The notes below the pieces were generated by a model. It was not told the origin of the DNA and did not search any database. It worked only from the letters and a program-made list of their open reading frames with translations. A program made the translations under genes and the position numbers. DNA of 64,000 bases from Syngnathus acus (lineage: Eukaryota > Chordata > Actinopteri > Syngnathiformes > Syngnathidae). Positions 12,143-39,979 of the stretch are shown here, one piece after another (within the stretch, counting starts at the first letter, position 1; each line of letters opens with the position of its first letter). The stretch is taken from assembly GCF_901709675.1 (NCBI RefSeq), contig NC_051091.1, positions 9,210,967 to 9,274,966 on the forward strand, written 5' to 3'.

Positions 12143-13600
12143 ATCTCTCAAGTCAAGTGTCCTTGAGGCGTCCGATGAGTGTGCAGTTTCCAGACATCTG
12201 TGCTCTTAATGTCGTCCCTCTAATTGCATTCCAAATTATGCATACCCAACAAGGGCCTTGTTTTATAGTGCCAAAAAGTTTTGTAAACTGTTACACACCA
12301 CATCAGCAGTCTCTGTAGTCCTTCAGGTTTCCAAGAATGGACGACAACACACGAGTCAATGGAAGAGCACCATTATTGATGATCAAATTTACTGCCCATG
12401 TGTGTGTGTTACCCTGACTGAGCACTTTGCATTTTACTTGTTGCCACTTCCTTTCAAAATATTTTATCCACCCCACTTTTCTAATATTGTGAAATATTTT
12501 TACAGAAAGTGCTTTTTTTTTTAATCTGCCAGGCTCATCATCATTTCCAAGTTATTCACTGGCTTTTGTTGTTTATTTGTATTTATTTTATAGCAAGAGG
12601 TCACCTTGTGGAAAACCTTAATTTTCAATCTGTTGCTTGAAATCATGAAAAAAAATTAAACAAATGACAATTTCTGTTAGATAACAGGAAGGAAAATAAT
12701 AGTTTCCAGCATAATGATCAACTACAGAATTAAGAGTAAATGATCTCTGTAACCATGGCAGAGCAAATTATGCTTGTCATCAGTAAGGAAGAGTATTAAA
12801 TGCAAACGTTTATTTAAAGCTGTCTAAGTTAAAGTCAGATAATAATAATGCATATTCACGAATTTTATTTACAAAAAATGTCGTGCGTCTGTGTTGTACT
12901 GTATAAGATAAAAAAAAACACAAAAAACTTTTCTTTAAAAAGTTTGCCTCCAGTGCCATTTCATGTGATGGTTGTAAGTGCAATTTCCAAGATTGGATAA
13001 CTCCTACCCTTGGTCATACCAAGTGAAAATCATGTTACACGGTGTTTGTCACTTTCTCCTACTTGAGTTGTATTTCATTATAACATTATAACAGTTATTG
13101 TTCAGTTGTGTTGAACAGAGGTGGATAGTCAAAACAATTTCACAAAGACTTGTGGTAAAACACTAGCAAAAAGTCATCATGACTGCAAAACTGTTAGTTT
13201 GACTGGTAAACAAATAAAATGCTCTAACTCCCATGGTTTTGAAGAGTTGTTTCTTTCTATTTAGAATTTCAAATTTGAAGACTAAAAATAAAATTATTGA
13301 TAAACTATTGTTCAAGCAATCCATGTTGCTGATCTTGTCATCTATTTGCACTAATGTACTCATTAGTTACACTATTAATTACATTTGCACAATCTAATGA
13401 GATCCCGAGTGAGGGCTGTATCATATTTCTAGTCGTAGAAACATTTTTTTTTTTTTTTTTTTTTTAATTCAGTGCCGGAAATATGTTTGCAGTCTTTACT
13501 TTGTCCATTTCGTTTGAAATAAGTGAAAAATAAAAACATCATTCGGAACATTTTATTTTAATTAATTAATTAATTATATACATTCATTCACGAGCCTCAT
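12143..13600 (+). other. bicd2 3' UTR and short intergenic sequence
   Basis: AT-rich, non-coding-looking sequence after the bicd2 stop. Candidate AATAAA signals lie at about 13287-13292 and 13529-13534. A poly-T run lies at about 13441-13466 and an ATTA repeat at about 13557. No gene is seen. Confidence 0.45.
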
Positions 13601-13659
13601 AGACATTAATTTTTCATTCAGTATTTTATTTCTTTTCCGACATCACAAAATAACAGCTA

Positions 13660-13740
13660 CATTAACTTCCGTTTCCGGTGGCGTCGCGTAAACTATGACG
13701 TCTGGGGGCGTGTCTCGAAGAGGACAGAAGGGACTCGACC
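13660..13740 (+). promoter_or_regulatory. Probable card19 promoter or 5' UTR
   Basis: Immediately before the ATG the sequence becomes GC-richer. It contains CTTCCG and TTTCCGG (ETS-like, reverse), TGACGTCT (CRE-like) and GGGGGCGTG (GC/KLF-like). No TATA box is seen. This fits a TATA-less promoter with its start close to the coding region. Confidence 0.4.
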
Positions 13741-15442
13741 ATGGGAGGTACGTTCCTTTCGTTGACTGGAAAAATGTTAATTTATCCCCTTAGCGTGCCT
13801 TTTTTCGCTATAATAGCGAATGTTTACATTATAATCATGAGCAGTAACGCAGCGCGATGCACAATTTACTTGCTAATGACCACTGTTCCGAGATAAATAC
13901 TGTTGAGGCGTCCTAAAAGTTTAGTTTTCATATATGTCAAAGCTACTGCGGTCACTCGCCGACTCAGACGGAAATGTATTGTGTTTCTCTTCGATTCTGC
14001 TCTAATACATCATGGTTCATCTAACAAAAAGCGTGCTGAGCAACATATTTGTATTTTTGCTAATGTCTCGGCTTTGGCATCGCCTTGAATGAAACTCTTG
14101 TCCTGTGCGTGGACAGACAGTTTCCATGACCAGCTGACAGAGGATGGCGCCTTCCTCAGAACAGAGAGGAGACTGGACACAGAGCTGGTGGACAAAATCA
14201 TCCTGCAGCTCAACAGAATCTACCCGCAAGTACTCTCAGACAAGGAGGCCACCAAGGCAAGTGGCATGTGCACACATCAAGTGCTCAACTTGACTTGAGT
14301 ATTTGTTGTCAAACCACAAGGATAGAAATGTAAATACTGTCACTGCTGTGGGATTTTAAGGATCAAATGTGCTGCCTGTGCATTTCAGCAAGTGTCATGG
14401 ATTATTAGTATTATTGTAGTATTAACTCATAAGTACCTTATGATGTCATCTGGCTCTCCCAATAATTTGGTGATTCTTTCATGCACCACAAGAGGGAGCC
14501 CACATACCAAATAGTGGTACCGCACATGGACAATAACTGTATTAACCATTATTTCTATGATGGATAATTAGTTTAGAAGTTAAAAAAATAGCAATCTTCT
14601 TTCACATTTGTGTCATTAGTTTCGCAACTTGGATGTGCCCACGTGCCTCCGCCTAGGCGAGCTCCTGACGCACCTGCAGGCAAAAGGAGAGGAAGCCTGC
14701 AGGGAATTTTACAGGGCTCTTCACCTGCATGTTGAGGACGTCTATTACAGCTTGCCAACACGGCTTCGCCTCCGAGGTTAGCCCCAGATATTTCGCTTTT
14801 CATGTAGGTCCAATTCCTCGTTTAGCAAGTTAATGGAAAATATAACATGAATTCAGTTGAACCAACAAAGTCAAAGTTGATCACAATTTGTCACTATCAT
14901 GAATCATTTGTTATTTACAGGCAACATTTTAACATTATTATACATAAATGTCACTGTATTCCTACAGTTTACATCCTCGAAATTTCTCTCCAGATTCTTT
15001 TGATCCCCTCACATATCCAAGTGCCTACAAAGAGAGACATGTCATGAACGACAAAAGTAAGAGAAATACCATCCAATGGACGCTATTCTCAATTAAATCA
15101 CTGTATGGGTTCAGCAATGGCATTCAAAACTGCCTCTTTCTAGGTCCCCTCTTCTTTTTAGGCTGCTTCAGTGTTGCAGTTGGAATGGCATTAGTCTATT
15201 ACTTTGGTGGTAAGGATCTATTTTCAGTATGGCATGCATATAATCTCAGGAGCATTCATTCAGTTTAAAAATGACCCCCAAGTTGATTATGTGGGGTCAA
15301 GTGTGACCACAGAGGCTGTCCTTGTTCTGTAGAAGCCAAAGTGACTGGAGGAAGCGGGGCCCTTGGGATGGCGGCTTTGGGTTTGAAAAGAAAAGCTCGC
15401 GAGATCCTTGTTTGGTACACAGAAGAAAGCCTCATGAAGTAA
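13741..15442 (+). CDS. card19: Caspase recruitment domain family member 19 (BinCARD), 180 aa
   Basis: Exons: 13741-13747, 14117-14256, 14620-14776, 14994-15056, 15144-15209, 15333-15442; 181 codons with the stop. The protein starts MGDSFHDQLTEDGAFL. It has a CARD over roughly residues 1-100, with RRLDTELVDKIILQLNRIYP and ELLTHLQAKGEEACREFYRAL matching human CARD19. A single hydrophobic segment (SPLFFLGCFSVAVGMALVYY) follows at about residues 122-141, as in the membrane-anchored mitochondrial isoform. CARD19 has been reported to bind BCL10 and to locate to mitochondria. The first coding exon is only 7 nt. Intron 2 has a GC donor (AAG/GCAAGT), the known GC-AG class. The gene lies between bicd2 and ninj1, as in the human neighbourhood, and is convergent with ninj1. 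Confidence 0.9.
14480..14545. repeat. Short dispersed repeat in card19 intron 2 (partner at 22138-22200)
   Basis: 'tgcaccacaagagggagc' here resembles 'cgcaccactagagggagc' near 22138. Both are followed by similar 'taccac/taccaaatagtg' and 'tggacaataac/tgacaatcac' sequence. The two are probably ends of one old mobile element. Only about 60 bases can be aligned by eye. Confidence 0.35.
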
Positions 15443-17790
15443 GGAAGAACTGAGTCTCAGTGGGCATGGGCTTCAGCGAATCTTCATTTGAACCAAAGCA
15501 CAGCACCATACTTTGCCTTTCAAAATAAGATGAACACATTTTTATTTATTACTTTTGGGGTCCAAAATAGAAATGATGGGGAACATTTGGGTCTACAACT
15601 GGCACCTTGCTTATACTTGCTTACTAGCTATTTAATTCGAGGTAGAGGAATTATTAAAATTAACAGGGATGTGTTACATTTTCAAAGATTATGAATACAA
15701 TATTCAGTGTTGTTTTTTGTAATGGAAAGCCCTGCTATATAATGATAACTAGATCTGTTATCTTTGTATTTCAGAGTATTTGCCATGCACTGGTTGTTGG
15801 ATGAAATTATTTTTGACGTCAGTCAAAAAAATGCAGTGTGCTGTGCAAACATAAACAAGCTGGTAGTTGTCGCCCTCGTGTGGTGTAACGATAGAGTACA
15901 AGAACAATAGTGTTCAGAGAGGGTAAAAATCGACTCGCGAAGATATATACGGTTATTTTTTGTATGTGCTCGATCATGTAATCGGATGTAATAACGCATT
16001 ATCAATTGGTTTCGCTGTTTGGATTTCAATTGACATACTGTTTCACAACGCGTACTCACGTGACTCCCCTAGCCAATCACTTCCAACGTTGATGCGCGGT
16101 GCCTTATGGGTCCCAGTCTACAATTTAGAAAAGCGAAGCAATACCCGAATAAAATCACATACGCCTTCCAAATAGTAAGAAGTACATAATAAAGACAGAA
16201 TCCCTCTGTCGTAACATCGTAGAAGCAGTGAATTTGGTTATGTTGGAACCGTGAGTGTAAAGGGACTGCGTGGTTGTCACTATAAGTGGCCATATTGTTT
16301 CTTGCTATTGTCGTGTTGTATGAAAGGAGAGAAGGTTAGCACTCCCCTTGACAAGGATGGAAATGGCCCTTGTGGCCTGCAACACATATATGGTTAAGGC
16401 ACTGCCACCTACTTCGTGGCATCTCTGACCAAGTTTTTTTTTTTTTAAATATCTACAATAGAATTTCATGCTATTAATCTTTATTTTAGCAGTTAATAAG
16501 AATTCAACGAGGTTGTAAGCACTAATTGAAATGAACTTAGCGACCTGCTAAAAAAATAGTAATAAAAATATGCAACACAATTTTCCTTAAGAAATATTTT
16601 TAATGTCATAAATCACCTTTCAAAATATTGATAGACTTTATTTCTGACATTAATTGGACATTTTTACACTTGAGTGCCTTTAGACAATTAAAAAAAAAAA
16701 GAATGAAAAATAGTGCCTTGTAATGACTAGATTTACTCCCCAATCAAACAGGTAATATTGTTGAGGTAGTACATCTCAAGCTGTTGTAAAGTAAAACGAA
16801 AAAGGGCTTGCGGACATAACAGTAGCTACGGTATGGTGGTTTGTAAAACTATCGTTCAAATACGTATAACCTTGTGTTTCTTATTTTTCTATATTTCTGT
16901 GCAGTTGTGTGTTCATATTTTTAGTCTGAGTGATGTTAGCTGATATCCTAACTTTTGTGTGCCTGCTTCCATTTTCTTATTTTTGTCATGTTAAGATGCC
17001 TTCAATTAAACAAAGTGCCAATTTGGTCCTCTGAACTATGTACAATCTGACAATAAACAAAATGGTACCATTTGTTTGTTTTGATCATACCTTTAATTTA
17101 AAATAGTGGTCACAGTGTGTATTATGTCATAGTAAAATCCAAAAGAGACTTTAGTCTTTAGAAAATGCTATAAAAAAACAAATAATTGAACAGACCCTTA
17201 ATGTATATAACTAAAATATGCAGATTACTTCTCTTAAATACACAGTAGTGGTTGCATAGCACATAAAGTATACAATAAAATAAGTAGCTCCGTCTCTTTG
17301 TTGATGTAAATGGAAAATTATACTTTCAATAATAAAGCTTTTAAGTCATGTCAAGTGTAACACTTGTTTGGCTCTTTAGTTGAGATGTGCAGTAAGGCAA
17401 ACCTTTGGGAAGGAAGTATGGGTTGTACAGTATGATGGCATCAAAACTTAGTATTGCTAAAAATATGTTTTTGTAATAAGGCAGTTGCTAAGTCACAGCT
17501 ACCTGAGCATGATATTTAAAAAAACAACCATACATTTATGTGAAAACAGCTAAACTCAATACTGACCACAGTTAGAAAAGTAACACAGTCATTGTAACGT
17601 GGATCGTGTTCACTGAGTCATTTGATTCTAGGCGGGCGTACATTTGCTCTCCTCGAGCCTGCGAGGTCAAATTCCAGGACATACGCATCTTTGTATGTAT
17701 TTGCCCCACAGTTTGTAGGCAGAGTAAATAAGCTGTCCGTGAGTGTAAATGCATTTCGAGTAAATCCACAGGGCATTCAGATGAAGGTGG
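15443..17790. other. Converging 3' UTRs of card19 and ninj1
   Basis: No protein-coding exon is supported here. Plus-strand AATAAA sites at about 16148 and 16188 could end card19. A minus-strand signal (TTTATT on the plus strand at about 16637) could end ninj1. Between about 16020 and 16280 there is a GC-richer patch with CACGTGAC, CCAATCAC and a GTGAGT donor-like site at about 16250. It could be an unannotated promoter or a non-coding exon, but nothing stronger supports it. Confidence 0.35.
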
Positions 17791-20700
17791 TCACAGCTTG
17801 TGGTCATCGTTGGGCCGCTGGACGCCGAAGGCTGTGATGAAAACGTTAACCACGACGATGACAAACACAAAGGCTGTGGCCATGTTCTCCATGATGTTCA
17901 ACCTGTAGTGCATGCGTTCGTCGTTCAGGTTCCACTTAACTGCAAAAGATTGGAATTGTGGCGTTATTATCTTTTTCCACTAGGGAGCAGCAGAGAACCA
18001 AATAAGCAGCGGTATGGAGGACGTTAATATTTATTAACTTAGTGTTTTGCCTTCTGATTAATTATTAGCTTGCACTGATGCCACTTAAAACTTTTTTTTT
18101 TTAATTCGTGATGACCCTGCCTTATTTATTAGCGTTCTCAAATGATTGACAGGCAGTTGTTTCTGTGGAGGCTCTCTAAATTTAGCAGCTTTTCACAATA
18201 GCATGCATGCACTGTTATGATAAGATACGGACACAAGTTGACAGGCTCGGCAACACGGCGCTGAGGGGCCCCATTGAGTAACGTTCGGGTTAGGGTAGTG
18301 AAAGTAACATGTACGACAAAACGATGATAATCCTACCGATGAAAATGAGCATTATCCCCACTAAGATTTGCAGGGCGAGGGAGACGCTGATGAGAATGAT
18401 GAGCGGTGTGTAAAAGGAGAAGGACGGGCCTTGCTCCAGCACGGCCTTCAGCTGCGAGGCGTTGGCCATCAGCAGGGCCACATCCAGCATGCTCTGCGCC
18501 ACGCTCTTCTTGTTGGCATAATGGTTCATGTTCATGGGTCTCCTCGGCCTCCTCGGGTGGTCACGGAGCGGAATCTGGAATGCAAAAAACGTGAGGAACT
18601 AAAACTGTGACGTCTTACAATAAGAAAGCTAGTGTGCTTTGAGTTATTATTTTAAGTTTTCAGATTGATGTTGTGGATGATTTGTTAAATGATTAACTTG
18701 AATCGTTTGACCTTTGGAGACTGTGCCCATTGTCAAATCAGCTTTCAATGGTGCCATTAAGATGAAATGAATGACATCCAACATAGTGTTTCACTTAAAA
18801 CCTTGACTAAGAAATACTTTACTTTCATTTCCTTATCGGGGATTTGGGGATTATTATTTTCTTTGCACGATGGAATTTCCAAAGAGCCTTTTTCAGCATG
18901 TGTGTTTCTTGGCACAAATGTTGACTTTCAGTATTAGAAACCTTTTTATTAGTTCCCTACAGTGTGAACCAAATGCTTTCCTTCTGTTGCGCTCTAAAAT
19001 GAGAAATGCCTCTTTTTCTACAGTACATTTGTCATTTCAAAATAAAAATTGTGCAGGGGTGCTACGGCAAACTGAATGAATGAAAGATTTTTAAGTGTGT
19101 CCTCCCGTCAAGTACTATTGTAGGTAATTGAATCAAGCTAATCGATATTTTTTGGTCATTCCTCAAGTATTCCCACTTGTTGAGAACATGCTGAATTGTT
19201 TTGTCTCTTCGGTGCATGTAATATCATGTGGTCCTCGCATTGTGCTGAGGTTGACAGTTGTTTGCCCCTTCCAGTATTTATGGGTCAAAATGACATGGTA
19301 CTGTGTCGTCAGTTAGCTACAGTATCACAAACAATGGCAAAACATAGCCATAACACGTGACATGTTTTTTTTTCTTTTGCTTCAACATTCTTCAGTGGAT
19401 GTAAAAAGTCTACACACCCCTACCTTCTAATCGGTTTTGTGATATAAAATAAGAATTTCCACTAATAATGTGACCTATAACCTGCATAACTAAAAAAAAA
19501 AAAAAAACACCAACAAGAACCGAGATAATCTAGTTGCACAAGTGAGCACACCCTCTCATAACAAAGATGTGGCTGTGTTATAATGTTAAATGGAAGTCAG
19601 CACACAGTTGCCACTATTTAAAAGCAAGAAGAAATCTGACTAAGAATAATAAAACAGTAGATTCCGACATTGCATTAGCATTTTTATCCCAATGTGGTGT
19701 ATATTTTCTTGAAGGGGAAACCCCTTATGGAAGTCAAAATGCTTACTTAGTAGTTGAAACCAAAACTTGGAACATTTTCATGACCTACATGGCCACGGTT
19801 CTGCTTTCATTGCAAAGGTCATAAAGCCGGATCCTTTTTTTAGACTTTAGTGGGTTCATTTAATACTAAGTGGTCTCTACCCAGAGACAGTGGGAACGAG
19901 CCAAACACCAAACAAACTACAAAAGCAAATTAAAAATGGTATCAGGCCCATTTTGACAAGTTGTGTGATTGGAATGGATAGGTCATTCCAACCAGGAAGT
20001 GGCCATTCATAGACTTCCCTGTTTTGTATGCCCCTAACCTTACATAAGAGGAAACCCAGACCACTGTCAAGGTTTCATCTGTACAAAGCACACAGCAGCG
20101 GTTCAACAAGGGCCTGCCTTGTGCTACGACTGACAACGCTAAGTTGTGGACCAGAGTGCCACAATCATGACACTATTTCCTTTTCAATTGCTTCGCTCCT
20201 TTATCGGTGTTGCCCCCCCCCCCCCCCCCCAAACCCCTCCCTTGGTGTTCTTGAGAGCCTTTCTCAAGAACTTGGACTGGCTTCTTCCTGTGGGCCTGTA
20301 AATCTTCTGGGACGTTGTGATGGGTCATGGCTCCCATAAAAGTCAATAAGAAGTTCTATTCCCCCATTGTTCTTTAGAAGTACATACATCAGAACCGATA
20401 CTACACATTTGACTAATCGGCTGATGTTTAATTTTGAAAATCGTTGACTGCATGATCATCTGGTTCATTCCAGTCGGTCGTGTGATGACGTCATTGTCCC
20501 GTCACTATTTTTTCCCATTACCCCAACAATATTGTATGTTAGACTAACCTTAATTACCATTAATATTTTAATTTCACACATTAACTCAACTAATTTATTC
20601 AGCCCGTTTAAACGCACGAGTACGTGGCATATAAGAATAAGAGTAAGACCTATTGTATTCTATTATAAAGAAGTATTAGTTTACTATATACACACAGTCC

Positions 20701-21064
20701 TTACAGTATACAGTAAATAAAACCATTAAAGGCCCATTTCTTCACATTGAACAGATTTATCCCCACCCCCGCAACATCATCTGAATGCTGTCAGACGCTC
20801 AAGCGAACTCCTTAGTTTATCCCAGTCGTCAAATGTAAATGCTTGTCTTGGTTTAAATAAGTAGTGAATGGTGGGAAAAATCTGGCTGAGTTGTTATTTC
20901 CTTTCACCCTCTGCGGAACCCGACTGATTTATCTCTATCGCGGCTTAGCCCATCACAAGTAGCCTATAATAGGAGGGGTTCGGTCCGGTCTAACGGTACC
21001 GCCTTACCTCTGTCTCGCCGTTCGGGTCCGCGTCGCCGTTCATCTCCATGTCATCTGTTACCAT
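17791..21064 (-). CDS. ninj1: Ninjurin 1, plasma-membrane rupture and adhesion protein, 147 aa
   Basis: Minus-strand exons, in order: 21064-21008, 18574-18337, 17939-17791; 148 codons with the stop. Human NINJ1 has 152 residues. NINJ1 is a small homophilic adhesion protein. It oligomerises in the plasma membrane to rupture dying cells. The acidic N-terminus MVTDDMEMNGDADPNGETE is followed by a basic linker (RDHPRRPRRP). The highly conserved MNMNHYANKKS and AQSMLDVALLMANASQLKAV amphipathic helices come next, then two membrane segments (PLIILISVSLALQILVGIML and MATAFVFVIVVVNVFITAFG). The tail is GVQRPNDDHKL. Splice sites are GT-AG with matching phases. The large first intron carries a long repeat. 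It is divergent from wnk2 and convergent with card19. Confidence 0.94.
19390..20350. repeat. Longest copy of the 'tctacacacccc' dispersed repeat, in ninj1 intron 1
   Basis: Begins 'gtggatgtaaaaagtctaca', then runs through 'cccctaccttctaatcgg', an A-run at about 19493-19507 and 'gtgagcacaccctctcataa', followed by several hundred bases without a long ORF. A poly-C tract lies at about 20213-20230. Shorter copies of the left end occur at 1216, 24858 and 48900. The tail resembles a decayed DNA transposon, but no intact transposase could be read. Confidence 0.5.
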
Positions 21065-23435
21065 CTCCGATTAATGATGTGCCCTTCCAGCACCCGATAG
21101 GACGTGGATTAATCCAGGAATGTTGTAATAGCCGCGGTGGTCGAGCGTGTGGGTTGGGGGACACGCGATCACCGTCTGTGGAATATCAACCCTGACGTGA
21201 CGACAGACAGGGGGGAAGTCATGCCAACGCTCCCGCCCCTCTACCGACACGAGGGCAGGAAGACCCGCGGACTACACCCACTAGTTTAGTTGTCATGCTT
21301 AGAGCTTTGCTCCCATTTTCTCTCACCACACTCGGAAAAAGTGAAAATAAGATGAGTAATGTTTCCATTGGGGAAAGTAAGCAGCTGATGAACTTGACTT
21401 GCGTCCCTGCAGCGTTTACAACCAACATACGGCGTTTTACTCCCATCTAGTGTATATCAAGCGGTATTGCAGTCTAAGTGTCACTATTGCAGATGCTGAA
21501 AATGTTTTATTATGACATTGTTTGGATTAAGAGGAGAAAGTAACATAGTAGGTAATATATATAAAAAATTCTTATGCCTTTATACACTAATATTAATTCA
21601 TCTAAGTTAAAATTGTAAGCTGTTATAAGTCACTATTAGTTAGCCTACTATTATTATTTCACTTTCACTCTATTGTTACTTTTCTCATACAATATTAATC
21701 ACCATGTTTTGAAAAGTAACGCAAAAGAGCAGTTGGAACTGAGTGACAATGAGATGATCACATCATTCCTTTAGTCCCAAGGTCTCCAAGGTGATCTAAA
21801 CAGGAAAGTAAAAAAATGTAAACAGCCCTTGGAAAAAATAAAAGTGTGTGGCCCGTGGCTTGGGTTACCATGATTAATAATGTAAAGGTGAAGAATGTCA
21901 AAGCAGACAATGGAGCGTTAGCTTTTTTGTAAGCCACACTCATTAATAGCAGAACTTGGAAGTCGGTGGAAGCTGCCGATTAAATTTTTTGGGGCATTAT
22001 GTCCTGTAAGCCTACAGTAGTTCTCAAATTTTGCAACGCCAAGTACCAAAAAAGAATAATTTGAGTCAAATAGCGAAAATTGCTCATTCAAGCTAATGTA
22101 GTGCACCCAACGTGAACATTTAATACAGCGATTCGTTCACGCACCACTAGAGGGAGCTTATGTACCACTAGTTCTTAGTATCACTTGACAATCACTGGTA
22201 GTGTGTTTTTTGGTCTGGCCCTAAAAATAACTCACAATGATGGGACGTCACATTGTGATTTCCTAGGAATTGTCAAACTGATCATTTGAAAATATAAACA
22301 TTTGCAGCCTTTTAGACAAACGAATTGTTGTATATTGATATTTGTTATTTCATACCTTCTTACATTATATTGGCAATTCTTGTTCGAAATCATTAAAATG
22401 ATCATTATATTTTCATACAGGAATATAATTGATTATCAATTGAATATAATTAAAGCTAATTTGCGCAACTTTGTGCATTCAGAAGTGTTGATAAAACTGC
22501 AGACGGACACGCCACTTTCTGTGTGTAGGACAGATGCTGAGTGTAGAAGAAAAAAATCACTCACTCCACACGTTTTCCACGTGGGTTGTGCCACTCAATG
22601 GCACAACCCACAGAGAGAGAGAGGGGGAGTTAGTGAATGTAGCGTTGCCTTACTTTCCCAAACATGGTCCAGCATCATGGGTTGACAATACAAGAGGGAG
22701 TCGCCTAAAAACCTGGATTGGACGAGCTGTAGTTGGGGCGTGGGCTTTTGTGCCGTGAACTTGTCCACATTCTCGCTTACATCGTGGAGAAATAGAAGCC
22801 TGGGCTGTGCCGTGCGGGGAGGGGGTGAGAAGTGTGCCGCAGTGAGCATAATCTGATAAGCGCTTCTGTTCTATTCAAGATCCTGCACTGCGCTCCGGGA
22901 TGTCACTCGCGGGAGAAAAGTGCGTGTGGTCGGGGGAGGGAATACTGAGCTCGTGCTATTTGCACCCGGATGCCGGCTATTTATTTGCGGGCGTGTCGCT
23001 CGCTGAGTTTGGCATCTGTGCACGTGACCTGTCCCATGAAATAGCCTACGCAGGGATTAGTATGAATAGCACATCGTAAACATTCCGGCTGGTCATTTTC
23101 CTGCGTTTTTTTTAAAAATGTATTTTTAATTGCAGGTGCAATGGCATCAAGTGGATTCATGCGTGCTACGCAGTCGCAACAAGGTGCGCGCTGAGGTAAA
23201 CTTACACGGAGTAAAGCGCGCACGATCCCAGCTGGACATTTTTGTTGGAGGGTGGGGGGGTTAGGGAGGCGGAGATGCTCTGGATCCTAAACAATCCCGA
23301 GGCCGTACATTGTGGGCTTCCGAACTGCGTCACTGCATGCAAGTGCGGCTGCAGGTAGGCGAGCCACCACCGGAGAGGACCGCTCCCCTCCGCATCCTCC
23401 GCACACAATGTCGAGCGACTAACACATCAGCGGCG
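21065..23435. other. Divergent intergenic region between ninj1 and wnk2
   Basis: Holds the 5' ends of ninj1 (leftward) and wnk2 (rightward). The 200 bases next to each ATG are GC-rich. Between about 22575 and 22612 a near-perfect hairpin (GGGTTGTGCCACT / AATGGCACAACCC) is present. No other coding exon is seen. Copies of short dispersed repeats lie at about 22138-22200. Confidence 0.4.
23408..23422 (+). promoter_or_regulatory. Five-codon upstream ORF in the wnk2 leader
   Basis: An ATG at 23408 followed by three codons and TAA lies 14 bases before the chosen wnk2 ATG at 23436, if this sequence is in the mRNA. Such a uORF may lower translation of the main frame. Confidence 0.4.

Positions 23436-39979
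<16,544 letters not shown>

Noticed and set aside
22302-22758. Open frames of 127 and 74 codons upstream of wnk2
   Set aside because: Low-complexity and unlike any family I know; no splice or start context, and they cover the hairpin.
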